From the NCBI GenBank assembly GCA_938073895.1, contig CALJFB010000015.1, forward strand, positions 1-64,000: a DNA stretch of 64,000 bases, read 5' to 3'. Both the position numbers and the translations under genes were made by a program. Shown here piece by piece: positions 23,373-32,580 of this stretch (its first letter is position 1; the number at the start of each line of letters is the position of its first letter). The notes beneath the pieces were generated by a model that saw only the letters and a program-made list of their open reading frames with translations, did not search any database and was not told the origin of the DNA. This DNA is from an uncultured Flavobacteriaceae bacterium. GTDB taxonomy: Bacteria; Bacteroidota; Bacteroidia; Flavobacteriales; Flavobacteriaceae.

Positions 23373-24683
23373 TTAAAGGTTTTTGTAATTGTTAATTTTA
23401 ATGTTTTGAGCTTTTAAATCAAACATTAAATTATAAAGTCCAAAAAAGGTTCTATTAATATATATAAAGTGTTTAGAACCTCTATTTCCATTCATTTTTC
23501 TAAGTTCTGTACTTTTGCTGTAACGTTGACCAAGTTCTGTAATGGCATCAAAGAATTTTGGATCTGAAAAATCAAAAGTATCGCCATGAAATGGTTGAGT
23601 AAATAAACTTAACATTTCGTGAAATAAATCTGTAAAAAACACAGTTTCTTCAGGAGTATCTTCTTCTTTTAATATTTCTAACTGATACATTTTATTGTTA
23701 AAGAAGTCTAGGTTTTCTATGTTTTCTTTAACAGCTAGTTCAAAATATGGGATATAAAAATCTTCTGGAATAATTTTCATACACCCAAAATCTAAAGCAA
23801 TTAGATTTGCATCTTTAGAAACTAAGAAGTTTCCTGGATGTGGATCTGCGTGTACTTTTTTAAGAATATGCATTTGATACATGTAAAAATCCCAAAGTGC
23901 TTGACCAATTTTATTAGAGTTTTCTTGGCTTGTATTATGTGCTGTAAATTCAGATAAATGTTCGCCTGTCATCCAATCCATAGTAATAATACGTTCAGAA
24001 GATAAATCTTCGTAATATCTTGGGAATTGTAAATTTGGAATGTGCTGGCAAGCATCTACTATTTCTTTAGATTGCTTAACTTCTAGAATATAATTAGTTT
24101 CTTCTACTAATTTGTCTTCAACTTCTTTAAAATATTTTCCAGAATCTTTTCCTTTAATATTAAACATTTTAATAGCAATTGGTTTTACCATTGCTAAATC
24201 GCTAGAAATACTTTCGGCAACACCAGGATACTGAATTTTAACAGCAAGTCTTTTTCCATCTTTTTCTGCTAAATGCACTTGTCCAATACTAGCAGCATTT
24301 ACAGAATTTAGATTAAATGTGTCGTAAATTTGACTTGGTAATTTACCAAAATATTTTTTAAATGTTTTTTCTACAAGTGGCGCAGATAATGGCGGTACAG
24401 AAAATTGTGCTAAAGAAAATTTTTCTACATAAGCTTTAGGCAATATGCTTTTTTCCATACTTAGCATTTGTGCAACTTTTAAGGCGCTACCTTTAAGTTG
24501 TTTTAAGCCGTCGTAAATATCTTCTGCATTGTTTTCGTTTAAACGTTGTTTAGCTTCATCTGCAGTTTTGGTAATCTTATCACCATAATATTTTAGGTAG
24601 TTAACACCAACTTTAGCTCCTGTGGATACCAGTTTTGATGCTCTTGATATTTTTCCAGTAGGTATGCTGTCTATAGTTTTCAT
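23373..24683 (-). CDS. AarF/ABC1/UbiB kinase-like protein
   Basis: A 436-residue atypical kinase of the ABC1/UbiB/ADCK family, which supports quinone or prenyl-lipid metabolism and is linked to photo-oxidative stress in plastids and bacteria. The family's KxGQ motif appears as KVAQ (69-72) with Ala for Gly. The ATP lysine is in AVKIQYPGV, and the catalytic and metal sites appear in HADPHPGNF and ALDFG. No membrane helices are evident at the C-terminus. It is transcribed after the TetR-type gene, from which a long hairpin separates it (24714-24791), and directly before the flavin reductase. Confidence 0.9.
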   Translation of the reverse strand: MKTIDSIPTGKISRASKLVSTGAKVGVNYLKYYGDKITKTADEAKQRLNENNAEDIYDGLKQLKGSALKVAQMLSMEKSILPKAYVEKFSLAQFSVPPLSAPLVEKTFKKYFGKLPSQIYDTFNLNSVNAASIGQVHLAEKDGKRLAVKIQYPGVAESISSDLAMVKPIAIKMFNIKGKDSGKYFKEVEDKLVEETNYILEVKQSKEIVDACQHIPNLQFPRYYEDLSSERIITMDWMTGEHLSEFTAHNTSQENSNKIGQALWDFYMYQMHILKKVHADPHPGNFLVSKDANLIALDFGCMKIIPEDFYIPYFELAVKENIENLDFFNNKMYQLEILKEEDTPEETVFFTDLFHEMLSLFTQPFHGDTFDFSDPKFFDAITELGQRYSKSTELRKMNGNRGSKHFIYINRTFFGLYNLMFDLKAQNIKINNYKNL

Positions 24684-24713
24684 AGGACTTTTATTAAGGT
24701 AATAAATTAAAAT

Positions 24714-24791
24714 AATGGGATAATTTGTTTAGCTATTTCAAAGACACTTAAAACAAACCAAACTTATTGAGATAGCTTTAATTATCCCATT
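24714..24791 (-). terminator. Long interrupted hairpin at the end of the TetR-type gene
   Basis: Outer arms of 12 bases (24714-24725 with 24780-24791) and an inner 9-base helix with one G-T pair (24731-24739 with 24769-24777). The right outer arm spans the stop codon of the TetR-type gene, and the minus-strand sequence after the left arm is T-rich. It is most likely a terminator; an operator or attenuator for the ABC1 gene (start 24683) is the alternative. Confidence 0.5.
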
Positions 24792-25438
24792 TTTATTTTT
24801 TCTTTGAAAATAAATTTACCAAAATCTATTAAGCTTTTTAATGGTGCTACATCTAAAACATCAAAACTTGTGTTAACCGCTTTTTCTATGAAAATGTCTG
24901 TTTTTTCAAAAGAAGTAGACGTATCGTCTAACCAAAATTTTAGTGTAATTAATAATTGTAACCAAGCTGTTTCTGTTAAACCTCTATTTTGAATTTTTTC
25001 TAATGTATCTTGCTTAACATCTATTAACTCTATACCTAACTCTTTAATGTAATGAGAAAAACTAGATTTTAAGCTACCTAAAGATTGTAAAGACTTTAAA
25101 CTATTTTTATGTTGGTCTAATGCATAAACCACATAACTTCTGTTAGCAGTAAGGTTTTCAAAAAACGTAAAATAAAAACTTAATAATTTATCTCTAGGCT
25201 CGAAATTAGAATAGTCTTCACTGCTATGTAATGCAGTTATTGTATTATCGTAAAAGGCTTTAAAAACATTTTTTTCTAAAGCATTAAATGATGCAAAATG
25301 TTCGTAGAATTTAGATTCTTCAAAATTGTTGTGTTTTGCAAAAGCATAAACTGTTTTAGGTTGTTGGTTATGCTCTAAAACATAATCCATGTAAAACCCA
25401 TATAAATCTTGTGATGTAATATTTTTTTTCTTAGCCAT
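24782..25438 (-). CDS. TetR-type transcriptional regulator
   Basis: A 218-residue protein with the length and helical pattern of TetR regulators. The N-terminal part (about 8-55) has an HTH-like arrangement with KTVYAFAKHNNFEESKFYEHF, matching helices 2-3 of the TetR DNA-binding domain in a divergent form; the rest is all-helical, as in a ligand-binding domain. The family in flavobacteria often accompanies an ABC1 kinase gene. It may control this locus; candidate palindromes lie at 25473-25502 in front of it and at 16312-16354. Ligand and targets are unknown. Confidence 0.78.
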   Translation of the reverse strand: MAKKKNITSQDLYGFYMDYVLEHNQQPKTVYAFAKHNNFEESKFYEHFASFNALEKNVFKAFYDNTITALHSSEDYSNFEPRDKLLSFYFTFFENLTANRSYVVYALDQHKNSLKSLQSLGSLKSSFSHYIKELGIELIDVKQDTLEKIQNRGLTETAWLQLLITLKFWLDDTSTSFEKTDIFIEKAVNTSFDVLDVAPLKSLIDFGKFIFKEKIKMG

Positions 25439-25795
25439 TAGTTCTCTAATTTGATGGTATAAAGGTACAAAATGTTTAATTATTTTTTAATCTGATTAAA
25501 CAAAAATTAACAAATCATTATGCATTTGCTAAATAGACAACTTTAAATAGTATTGATTTTTACTAATTTACATCTCAAAATAGTCTTTAAATTTAAGAAT
25601 ATGCCATGTTTATGGTATTGATATTAACTGAAATTTGTTAAAAAAAGAGTAGGATTTATTAAGTTAGAAATATCATAATAGCTCTAATAATCTTTTATTT
25701 AAAACCTATATAAACCATTTTATAGTTTTGTTAACATTTAAGGTTTTTATTATGATTAAATTTATACTTCAAAATTAAATTTGATAATATATACT
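25439..25795. other. Divergent intergenic region, TetR-type gene / DUF2911
   Basis: About 357 AT-rich bases between divergent genes. It holds an inverted repeat with 8-base arms (TGTTTAAT at 25473-25480 and ATTAAACA at 25495-25502, 14 bases apart) 35 bases before the TetR-type start, a possible autoregulatory operator. A -7 element for the DUF2911 gene lies at 25776-25783. I see no small ORF or RNA gene here. Confidence 0.5.
25776..25783 (+). promoter_or_regulatory. Candidate -7 element for the DUF2911 gene
   Basis: TAAATTTG matches the Bacteroidota -7 consensus, 12 bases before the ATG at 25796, so the leader would be very short. No TTG is seen at the -33 distance. Confidence 0.5.
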
Positions 25796-26650
25796 ATGAA
25801 AAAACTAGTCCTTTTAGCTGTAATAGCTTTATCATCTTGTGTTACTGTAAGAGCACAAATTGAAACACCACAACCAAGTCCTTCTCAAAAAATGGAGCAA
25901 AAAGTTGGTTTAACAGACGTTACTTTAGAATATTCTAGACCTTCTATGAGAGGAAGAACTATTTTTGGAGATTTAGTGCCTTTCGACAAAATGTGGCGTA
26001 CTGGTGCAAATAAAAATACAATAGTAACTTTTTCTTCTGATGTTAAAATTGGTGGAAAAGATGTAAAAGCTGGTTCTTATGCTATTTATACTTTACCAGG
26101 AAAAACATCTTGGGATGTTATTTTTTATGCCGATACAAATAATTGGGGAACACCAGCAGAATGGAACGATACAAAAATAGCTGCTAGAGTTACTGTAGAT
26201 GCGTTACCAATTCCAATGGATATTGAAACATTTACAATAACTTTTGATGATTTAACCAATAATTCTGCTGTTATAGGAATTATGTGGGAGAAAACTTATG
26301 CTGGAATAAAGTTTGAAGTTGGAACAGATAAAACGGTTTCTGCTGCCATTACTAAAATAATGGCTGGACCAAGTGCAGAGGATTTTTACGCATCTGCTCG
26401 TTACTACTTAGAAGCTGGAAAAGATATTAAAAAAGCTAATACTTGGATGGATAAAGCTGTAGATATGACTAAAGATAACCCAAAATTTTGGTGGTTACGT
26501 CAGCAATCTTTAATTAAAGCTAAGGCTGGAGATACTAAAGGTGCTATTAAAGCTGCAAAAGCTTCTTTGGCTGGTGCAACTAAAGCTGAAAATGCAGATT
26601 ACGTTAAAATGAACTTAGATTCTTTAAAAGAATGGGGCATAAAAATGTAA
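25796..26650 (+). CDS. DUF2911 domain protein, exported
   Basis: A 284-residue exported protein. The N-terminal signal (MKKLVLLAVIALSSC) could be read as a lipoprotein signal with Cys at 15 or as a type I signal cut after VRA; I cannot decide. Residues about 22-165 are DUF2911, with VTLEYSRPSMRGRTIFG and FDKMWRTGANKNT. The C-terminal part (about 190-280) has TPR-like helices. Function is unknown; the family is common in Bacteroidota. I chose the ATG at 25796 over the TTG at 25781 because it begins a proper signal peptide and lies after the promoter element. Confidence 0.9.
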   Translation: MKKLVLLAVIALSSCVTVRAQIETPQPSPSQKMEQKVGLTDVTLEYSRPSMRGRTIFGDLVPFDKMWRTGANKNTIVTFSSDVKIGGKDVKAGSYAIYTLPGKTSWDVIFYADTNNWGTPAEWNDTKIAARVTVDALPIPMDIETFTITFDDLTNNSAVIGIMWEKTYAGIKFEVGTDKTVSAAITKIMAGPSAEDFYASARYYLEAGKDIKKANTWMDKAVDMTKDNPKFWWLRQQSLIKAKAGDTKGAIKAAKASLAGATKAENADYVKMNLDSLKEWGIKM

Positions 26651-26667
26651 TCCATTTTAAACTAGAT

Positions 26668-26705
26668 AAAAAAAGCCTTAAACTTAATTGTTTAAGGCTT
26701 TTTTT
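26668..26705. terminator. Bidirectional terminator between convergent genes
   Basis: A 16-base perfect stem (26668-26683 with 26690-26705), 6-base loop and A/T-runs on both sides. It ends the DUF2911 gene, and its right arm overlaps the stop codon of the convergent gene at 26704. Confidence 0.9.
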
Positions 26706-27453
26706 AGTTTAAATCATAATACTTCATAATCAAATAAATGTTTTCAATAGAGTAGAAGTCGTTATCAATTTTATCTGTTAATGTAATGTTGTCAATAAAT
26801 AAATCTATTAACTGCTGCTTGTAATTTGAGTTAGAAATTAAGTATAGTTTATTAGATTTTTCGATAATATAATAGGTTTTTGGGTCTACTTTTTCTACAT
26901 CGCTTCTAATGGTTTTGTATTTGTATAAGCTTGCTTTTCCTTTATATATGCGTTTTAAGTATATATCTTTACTTATAGATAATATGGGTTTTGAAATCTG
27001 TTTTAAATGGTAAACTGCATTATCTTTTCTATATGAAATGCTTTCCTTTTTACAAATTTTTACCTTTTTGTTAGAAGTTTGTTTTATATATTTTGCACCT
27101 ATAAAAGGATCTTTAATTGTGCCGTAAACTGTATCTAAACTTGAAGTTACAATGTAATCTTGCTCTTTTTCTGGTGTTGAAATAAATTGCTTGTATTCTA
27201 AAATTAATGCGTGCTTTTCTGCTTTATAATCTTCAGGTTTTTGTTTATAAATGATATCATTCTTTCTAATGGCTTTAGCTTTAGAAATAGAATAAATATA
27301 GGCAGAATCTTTAGTTGTTTTATATAGTTTATTGCCTTTAATAATGCCAAAAACAGTATCGTTAGTAGTTGTTATTAAATAATCTAAGACGTTGTTTTGT
27401 GCTTGTGTTTGAGCTGAGATTAGCAATAATATAATGTATAAAAACGTTTTCAT
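26704..27453 (-). CDS. Secreted protein of unknown function with internal repeat
   Basis: A 249-residue protein with a clear signal peptide (MKTFLYIILLLISAQTQAQ). Two related segments occur: DYLITTTNDTVFGIIKG (about 24-40) and DYIVTSSLDTVYGTIKD (about 99-115), so the mature part probably has duplicated small beta domains. The segment begins with a D-T-V-x-G pattern frequent in uncharacterised Bacteroidota envelope proteins. No enzyme motif is recognised. It is the last gene of a run with the lipoprotein and the symporter, 10 bases after the lipoprotein stop. Confidence 0.75.
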   Translation of the reverse strand: MKTFLYIILLLISAQTQAQNNVLDYLITTTNDTVFGIIKGNKLYKTTKDSAYIYSISKAKAIRKNDIIYKQKPEDYKAEKHALILEYKQFISTPEKEQDYIVTSSLDTVYGTIKDPFIGAKYIKQTSNKKVKICKKESISYRKDNAVYHLKQISKPILSISKDIYLKRIYKGKASLYKYKTIRSDVEKVDPKTYYIIEKSNKLYLISNSNYKQQLIDLFIDNITLTDKIDNDFYSIENIYLIMKYYDLN

Positions 27454-27463
27454 AAGGTTTAAT

Positions 27464-28063
27464 TTATTTAGAGATTAAACTTTTCTTTTTAATTTTTTTT
27501 AAGATTTTTTTCAACCCTTTTATTAATATTTGATCTTGAGATGTAGCAAAGGATAAATCTCTATTACTATTTTCAACAGTTACATCTCCGGTAATTTCAT
27601 AATGATTACTAATTTCTAAGGTATTAAGATCATAGATTTCTAATGTTAGTTTTGCAACATTAGATTTTTTAGAATTGATATCGCCAATCTGAACAACGTT
27701 CATATCATTTCTCCCTTTTTCTGTTACAATATTAATTACAAAATCTAAACCCGTTTCTTGTTTTATCTTTTGGAGTTTTAGTTTATCTGGGTTTACAGGT
27801 ATAAATGGTAAAAAGATATCTTTATTGTTTTTTGATAGAACTAATTGACGACCTAGATATTCTTCAAAAAAAATAAAAGCTTTTTCTTCTAATTTATCTT
27901 TAATTAAGTAAGATGTTTCTATTTCGTTTAAGGCCCATTTTCCGTCTCTAAAATCTACACCATAGTTGTTAGATTCAAATGAGTATTTATATTTTGCACC
28001 ATGACAATTAAACAATAAAAGAACTACAATAAGTAGTGTCGAGATTTTAAATAGAGTTTTCAT
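27464..28063 (-). CDS. Lipoprotein of unknown function
   Basis: A 199-residue protein with a lipoprotein signal (LLFNC, Cys at 20), so it should be anchored in a membrane, probably the outer one. The mature part alternates charged strands and ends in a very Lys-rich tail. No domain is recognised; the layout resembles small lipoproteins that assemble with envelope complexes. Its first 17 bases overlap the end of the symporter gene, suggesting translational coupling, though the functions may be unrelated. Confidence 0.72.
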   Translation of the reverse strand: MKTLFKISTLLIVVLLLFNCHGAKYKYSFESNNYGVDFRDGKWALNEIETSYLIKDKLEEKAFIFFEEYLGRQLVLSKNNKDIFLPFIPVNPDKLKLQKIKQETGLDFVINIVTEKGRNDMNVVQIGDINSKKSNVAKLTLEIYDLNTLEISNHYEITGDVTVENSNRDLSFATSQDQILIKGLKKILKKIKKKSLISK

Positions 28064-29798
28064 AAATTAAATAGCCAAACGCAATTAATAATGAACTTAA
28101 TATAACTAAAATACCTTTGCTTTTAGGTGTTGCATCTTTTAGGCTTATAATTAAAGCAATAATAATAGCTAAAATACAACCCACAAAATTAAGCCATAAA
28201 AATGGTAGTTTTATGTACTCGAATTCGTTTAAACCAAACAGCATAATAATTATAATTTGAGTGATTAATGCCGAAATAAAGACTGCATTTGCTTTAACGT
28301 GTTTAAAGAAAAAAGCTAATAAGAAAATCCCTAAAACATTACCATAAAATATGGATCCAATAATATTTACTAACTGAATTAAATTTTCTGCCAAGTTAGC
28401 AATACAGGCAATACCTATGGCTAATATGCCCCAAAGTAAGGTAAAGACTCTGGAAACTTTTAGCATTTGTTTATCGTTGTTTTTATTAGATTCGTTTTGG
28501 TATAAATCTATAGTTGTTGTACTTGCTAAAGCATTCAGTTCGCTTGCAGTACTGGACATTGCAGCACTTAAAATTACGGCTAATAATAAACCAATTAAAC
28601 CTCTTGGTAAATTGTTAAGAATAAAATGAATAAACACATAATCCTTGTCGTTAGTTTCAACTTTTAAATCTTTAGAATCTCCTGCTTTTTCTATTAATAG
28701 CTTAGCAGCTTCACGATTTTTATCGACTTGATGTGTTATGTTTAATATCTTAGCTGCAGAAGCATCTTTATAATCTGTAATTAATTTTTGTTTTAACTCA
28801 AATAAATTAGCATGCTCTTTTTCAAGCTTTTTGTAGTCTTGTGCATATTCCGAATTTAAAACCACTTCTGTTGCAGTAGGATTAAAGTTTAGTGGCGATG
28901 CATTAAACTGATAAAACACAAATACCATTACACCAATAAACAAAATAAAAAACTGCATTGGTACTTTTAATAAGCCATTAAAAACCAAACCTAATTGCAT
29001 TTCTTTAACAGATTTACCCGATAAATAGCGTTGTACTTGACTTTGGTCTGTTCCAAAATAACTTAACATTAAAAATGTTCCACCAATAAGTCCACTCCAA
29101 ATGGTGTATCTATTATCTAAATCGAAAGAGAAATCTAAAACCTCCATTTTACCACTTGCTCCAGCAATATCTACTGCTTTTTTAAAGGTTATATCTGCTG
29201 GTAATTGGTGCATTATTAAGATAAAAGCAATAACCATTCCTGTAAAAATTACAATCATTTGGTGCTTTTGAGTTACGTTTACGGCTTTTGTACCTCCAGA
29301 AACTGTGTAAATAATTACTAATATTCCAATTATAATATTTAGTAGTATTAAATTCCATCCTAAAACAACGGATAATATAATTGCAGGTGCAAAAATGGTA
29401 ATTCCAGCAGCTAATCCACGTTGAATTAAAAATAGAACTGCTGTTAAGGTTCTGGTTTTTTTATCGAATCTATTTTCAAGAAATTCGTAAGCTGTATAGA
29501 CTTTTAATTTATGATATAATGGAATAAAAACCATACAAATAATAACCATAGCTAAAGGTAATCCAAAATAGAATTGCACAAAACCCATTCCATCGTTAAA
29601 AGCTTGTCCTGGAGTAGATAAAAAGGTAATAGCACTAGCTTGTGTTGCCATAACAGATAACCCAATTGTCCACCATTTACTGTTGTTTCCGCCTTTTAAA
29701 AAATCTTCTACATTTTTGCTTCCGCGTGTTTGGTAAGTTCCATAACCCACAATAGTAACCAAAGTTCCAATTAAAACAATCCAATCTATTGTTTGCAT
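28047..29798 (-). CDS. Sodium:solute symporter (SSS family)
   Basis: A 583-residue inner-membrane transporter with about 13-15 hydrophobic helices. The family signature region is visible around GTDQSQVQRYLSGKS (near residue 250), and ITFLSTPGQAFNDGMGFVQF lies near 60. It couples uptake of a solute to sodium; the substrate cannot be read from sequence (sugar- or sialate-like relatives exist). A charged insertion (about residues 325-375) lies between helices. It is preceded by a 31-residue membrane ORF and the PIG-L deacetylase on the same strand, which hints at handling of an amino sugar, but this is inference only. Confidence 0.9.
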   Translation of the reverse strand: MQTIDWIVLIGTLVTIVGYGTYQTRGSKNVEDFLKGGNNSKWWTIGLSVMATQASAITFLSTPGQAFNDGMGFVQFYFGLPLAMVIICMVFIPLYHKLKVYTAYEFLENRFDKKTRTLTAVLFLIQRGLAAGITIFAPAIILSVVLGWNLILLNIIIGILVIIYTVSGGTKAVNVTQKHQMIVIFTGMVIAFILIMHQLPADITFKKAVDIAGASGKMEVLDFSFDLDNRYTIWSGLIGGTFLMLSYFGTDQSQVQRYLSGKSVKEMQLGLVFNGLLKVPMQFFILFIGVMVFVFYQFNASPLNFNPTATEVVLNSEYAQDYKKLEKEHANLFELKQKLITDYKDASAAKILNITHQVDKNREAAKLLIEKAGDSKDLKVETNDKDYVFIHFILNNLPRGLIGLLLAVILSAAMSSTASELNALASTTTIDLYQNESNKNNDKQMLKVSRVFTLLWGILAIGIACIANLAENLIQLVNIIGSIFYGNVLGIFLLAFFFKHVKANAVFISALITQIIIIMLFGLNEFEYIKLPFLWLNFVGCILAIIIALIISLKDATPKSKGILVILSSLLIAFGYLIYENSI

Positions 29799-29799
29799 A

Positions 29800-29895
29800 T
29801 TAAAACGCTTTAGTAATTAAGTAAAAAACCACCATGTAAATTGCATTTGCAACTAATATTAAGGTGTATAATTTGTTCCATTTATAGTTTTCCAT
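29800..29895 (-). CDS. 31-residue membrane protein beside the symporter
   Basis: ATG at 29893-29895 and TAA at 29800-29802 enclose 31 codons, ending one base before the symporter ATG. The product has a charged start (MENYKWNKL) and one hydrophobic helix (about residues 10-28). I recall small ORFs of this kind directly before SSS symporters in flavobacteria, so a symporter-associated subunit or a translation-coupling leader is possible. The very short length leaves room for doubt. Confidence 0.6.
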   Translation of the reverse strand: MENYKWNKLYTLILVANAIYMVVFYLITKAF

Positions 29896-29931
29896 TTTTT
29901 AGTCTTTACTTGGTAGTGGTTAGTTTTTTAC

Positions 29932-29992
29932 AATGATGAGTTTACAATTATCAAATTTTAAAATTGGCTCATATTTAAATTAACTCATCATT
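29932..29992. repeat. Inverted repeat after the PIG-L gene
   Basis: Perfect 11-base arms (29932-29942 and 29982-29992) with a 39-base loop that can itself fold. It begins 4 bases past the PIG-L stop on the minus strand. It could be a terminator or an mRNA-stabilising hairpin; no T-run follows. Confidence 0.45.
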
Positions 29993-29995
29993 AAA

Positions 29996-32494
29996 TTAAT
30001 TAGATTTCCCTATACTTAACATATTTGCAAATAGACGATAAGCTCCAGAAACTCCTGCTGGAAATTCTCTAAAAAAGCTTAAACCTGTGTATAAGTAATA
30101 GCCTTTCCCGTATTTAGCAACTAATAAACTTCCTGTTTTAGCTGTTTCGCCTTTATCGTGCATAGATAAAATTGGCGTGAATTCTTTTGCCCATTCGTTC
30201 GGGAAATATAAACCACGTTCTTGAGTCCAGCCTTTAAAATCGTTTTGAGTAATTTTATTTGGGTAATTTAGTAGACTATGATTTGGACTTAAAAATGTTA
30301 CGTCTGCAGTTTCGTCTGTAACGCGATCTCTTGATAATTTTAAGCTATAAGGCGCTAATTTTTCTACTTTTAATCTATGACTTGTATTGTATTGCACAAT
30401 CATATTTCCACCATTTTTTACAAAGTTAAAAAGAAGTTCTTGTTTAAATTTTATGGTTTCTAAAGTGTTGTAAGCTCTAATTCCAACAACTAGAGCATCA
30501 AATTTAGATAGGTTTTCTTTAGATATTTCCTCTACTTTTAAAATAGTGACTTTGTAACCTATTTGCTCTAAACTTTGTGGTACAATATCTCCAGCGCCTT
30601 CAATATAAGCTACATTTATACCAGCTTTTTTAATGTTTAGTTTAACCACTTTACTTTCCGATGGTAATAAAACGGTTTGGTATGGAATATGGTCGTATTC
30701 TATTTCTATTAATTCTTTAGAATAGGTCTTGTTGTCAACATTTAACACAGGTTTTATAGAACCTTCGCTTTCTTTATTTAAAGGTTTTAAGCTGAAAACT
30801 ACAGTTTGTTCTTGACCTTTATTTTTTATTGAAATAGAATGAAATTCAGGCAAAACCGACCAAGAATTTGGAATATCTAAAGTTAAGTTTCCTTTTAAGT
30901 TATTTTTTCCTGCTTTTACAGTTACTTTAATGTTTTTAGCGTTATTAGAATTAAAAATAAACACTTTCTCGTCTAACTTAACCGATGCTTCTGGGATAAT
31001 CTCAAAAGGTTTGTAAACTTCGCCTTTTACAGGATCGTTTGTTTTATAAACCAACGGTTTTGTAAAACTAATTGTTGTATTATTTATAATTAAATTAAAG
31101 GTGTAATTGTAAACTCTTGGTGTTTCTGGTAAACCAATTAATACTTTATCTGCCACATTATACATTCCTAAAGTACCTTTTTTATTTAACCAATAAGGCG
31201 TTGTAGATGTTGTGTTTTTTGGAATATTTAATTGTTCTTCAACGTTAAATGATTTGTTTTCTGTTAAAACCATATTTTTTTCTACTGATGTATTTTCCGG
31301 TAGATTAATGCTTTTTAAAGTGATTAGGTTTGAACTCCTATTTATAGCTTCAATTTTTACATTAACTAGTGAATTTGGTGTTCCATAATTAGTATCTGCA
31401 ACAGCTTCTAAATACAAACCAGAGCAGGCATAAATAATAGCTTTAATTTCTTTAGTTTTTTGAGTTTTCCAATGTTTATTTTCTAAATTCAGAATTAATT
31501 GATATGCTTTTACCAATTCTAAAACTGAAGCAGAAGGCATATCATAATTAAAATTACGTTCTACTTTTGATAAAATGTCTTGAATAGCTTTTCCGCCTTT
31601 AACTCTTGTCCAAGTGGTGTTTATGCCATCAAAAATATTGGATTTATCTTTTGGTAAATCGCCTTTTATTAATTCTATATATTCGGTTTGGTTTCCACGA
31701 GTTCCAGTGTTTCCAAAGCCTTGAGATTTATGCTGACTTCTACTAAGCGAAGCAATTTCGGTATTACTTAAACCTAATTTTGGGAAATACGTTCCAACAT
31801 TAAAGTTTAATAATTTTGATTTATCTGCTGCTTCAAATTTTTCTTTAGATCCGTAAAACCACCAAGATGTGTTAAAAAATTCGCGTTTTGCTTGCCAAGT
31901 TCCATATTTTGCAACTTGTTCTGGATATGCATTTTTTGTGTTGGCCAAATTAAAAGCTTCAAAACTTAAAAGTGCAGAAGTAGTATGATGTCCGTGCGTT
32001 GTTCCAGGACTTCTATGGTCAAATCTGTTAATAATAATATCTGGTTTAAACTGTCTAATAGCTAAAACGACATCGCTTAATACTTCTTTTTTATTCCAAA
32101 TAGCTAAAGTTTCGTCTGGATGTTTAGAGTAACCAAAATCGTTAGCACGTGTAAAACGTTGTTCTCCGCCATCTACTTGTCTTGCTGTTAATAATTCTTG
32201 AGTTCTAATTACGCCTAGTAATTCTCTAATTTCTGGGCCAATTAAATTTTGTCCGCCATCGCCACGCGTTAAAGATAAATAAGCAGTTCTGGCTTTTATT
32301 TTATTAGATAAATAGGAAATAAGCCTTGTGTTTTCGTCGTCTGGATGCGCTGCAATGTATAAAACCGATCCTAAAAAGTTTAGTTTTTTAATGGATTCGT
32401 GAATTTCTGCTGCGTTTGGTTTTGTAGGTTGTTGCGCTGTTAGTTGTAAAGAAAATCCTATTAAAAATAGGAGCAAAGCGTGTATTTTTGTCAT
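29996..32494 (-). CDS. PIG-L family deacetylase, secreted, multidomain
   Basis: An 832-residue exported protein with signal peptide (1-20). The N-terminal PIG-L/LmbE domain has the zinc motif AAHPDDE (48-54), the RTQELLTARQVDGGEQ region and HGHHTTSALL, as in N-acetylglucosamine deacetylases. The middle is beta-rich, with a NEW3-like segment around 500-600. The C-terminus (about 640-830) resembles a type 1 glutamine-amidotransferase-like fold: VVGIRAYNTLE, then GGNMIVQYNT. This three-part form is common in Bacteroidota. The substrate is probably a secreted N-acetylated sugar, by inference. Confidence 0.9.
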   Translation of the reverse strand: MTKIHALLLFLIGFSLQLTAQQPTKPNAAEIHESIKKLNFLGSVLYIAAHPDDENTRLISYLSNKIKARTAYLSLTRGDGGQNLIGPEIRELLGVIRTQELLTARQVDGGEQRFTRANDFGYSKHPDETLAIWNKKEVLSDVVLAIRQFKPDIIINRFDHRSPGTTHGHHTTSALLSFEAFNLANTKNAYPEQVAKYGTWQAKREFFNTSWWFYGSKEKFEAADKSKLLNFNVGTYFPKLGLSNTEIASLSRSQHKSQGFGNTGTRGNQTEYIELIKGDLPKDKSNIFDGINTTWTRVKGGKAIQDILSKVERNFNYDMPSASVLELVKAYQLILNLENKHWKTQKTKEIKAIIYACSGLYLEAVADTNYGTPNSLVNVKIEAINRSSNLITLKSINLPENTSVEKNMVLTENKSFNVEEQLNIPKNTTSTTPYWLNKKGTLGMYNVADKVLIGLPETPRVYNYTFNLIINNTTISFTKPLVYKTNDPVKGEVYKPFEIIPEASVKLDEKVFIFNSNNAKNIKVTVKAGKNNLKGNLTLDIPNSWSVLPEFHSISIKNKGQEQTVVFSLKPLNKESEGSIKPVLNVDNKTYSKELIEIEYDHIPYQTVLLPSESKVVKLNIKKAGINVAYIEGAGDIVPQSLEQIGYKVTILKVEEISKENLSKFDALVVGIRAYNTLETIKFKQELLFNFVKNGGNMIVQYNTSHRLKVEKLAPYSLKLSRDRVTDETADVTFLSPNHSLLNYPNKITQNDFKGWTQERGLYFPNEWAKEFTPILSMHDKGETAKTGSLLVAKYGKGYYLYTGLSFFREFPAGVSGAYRLFANMLSIGKSN

Positions 32495-32580
32495 TATAAA
32501 TGATTAAAATTTTGATAAAAAATGATAAGTATCAAATATAACCATTCACTTTTTTTTATATAGTGTTTTGCAATATAGTT

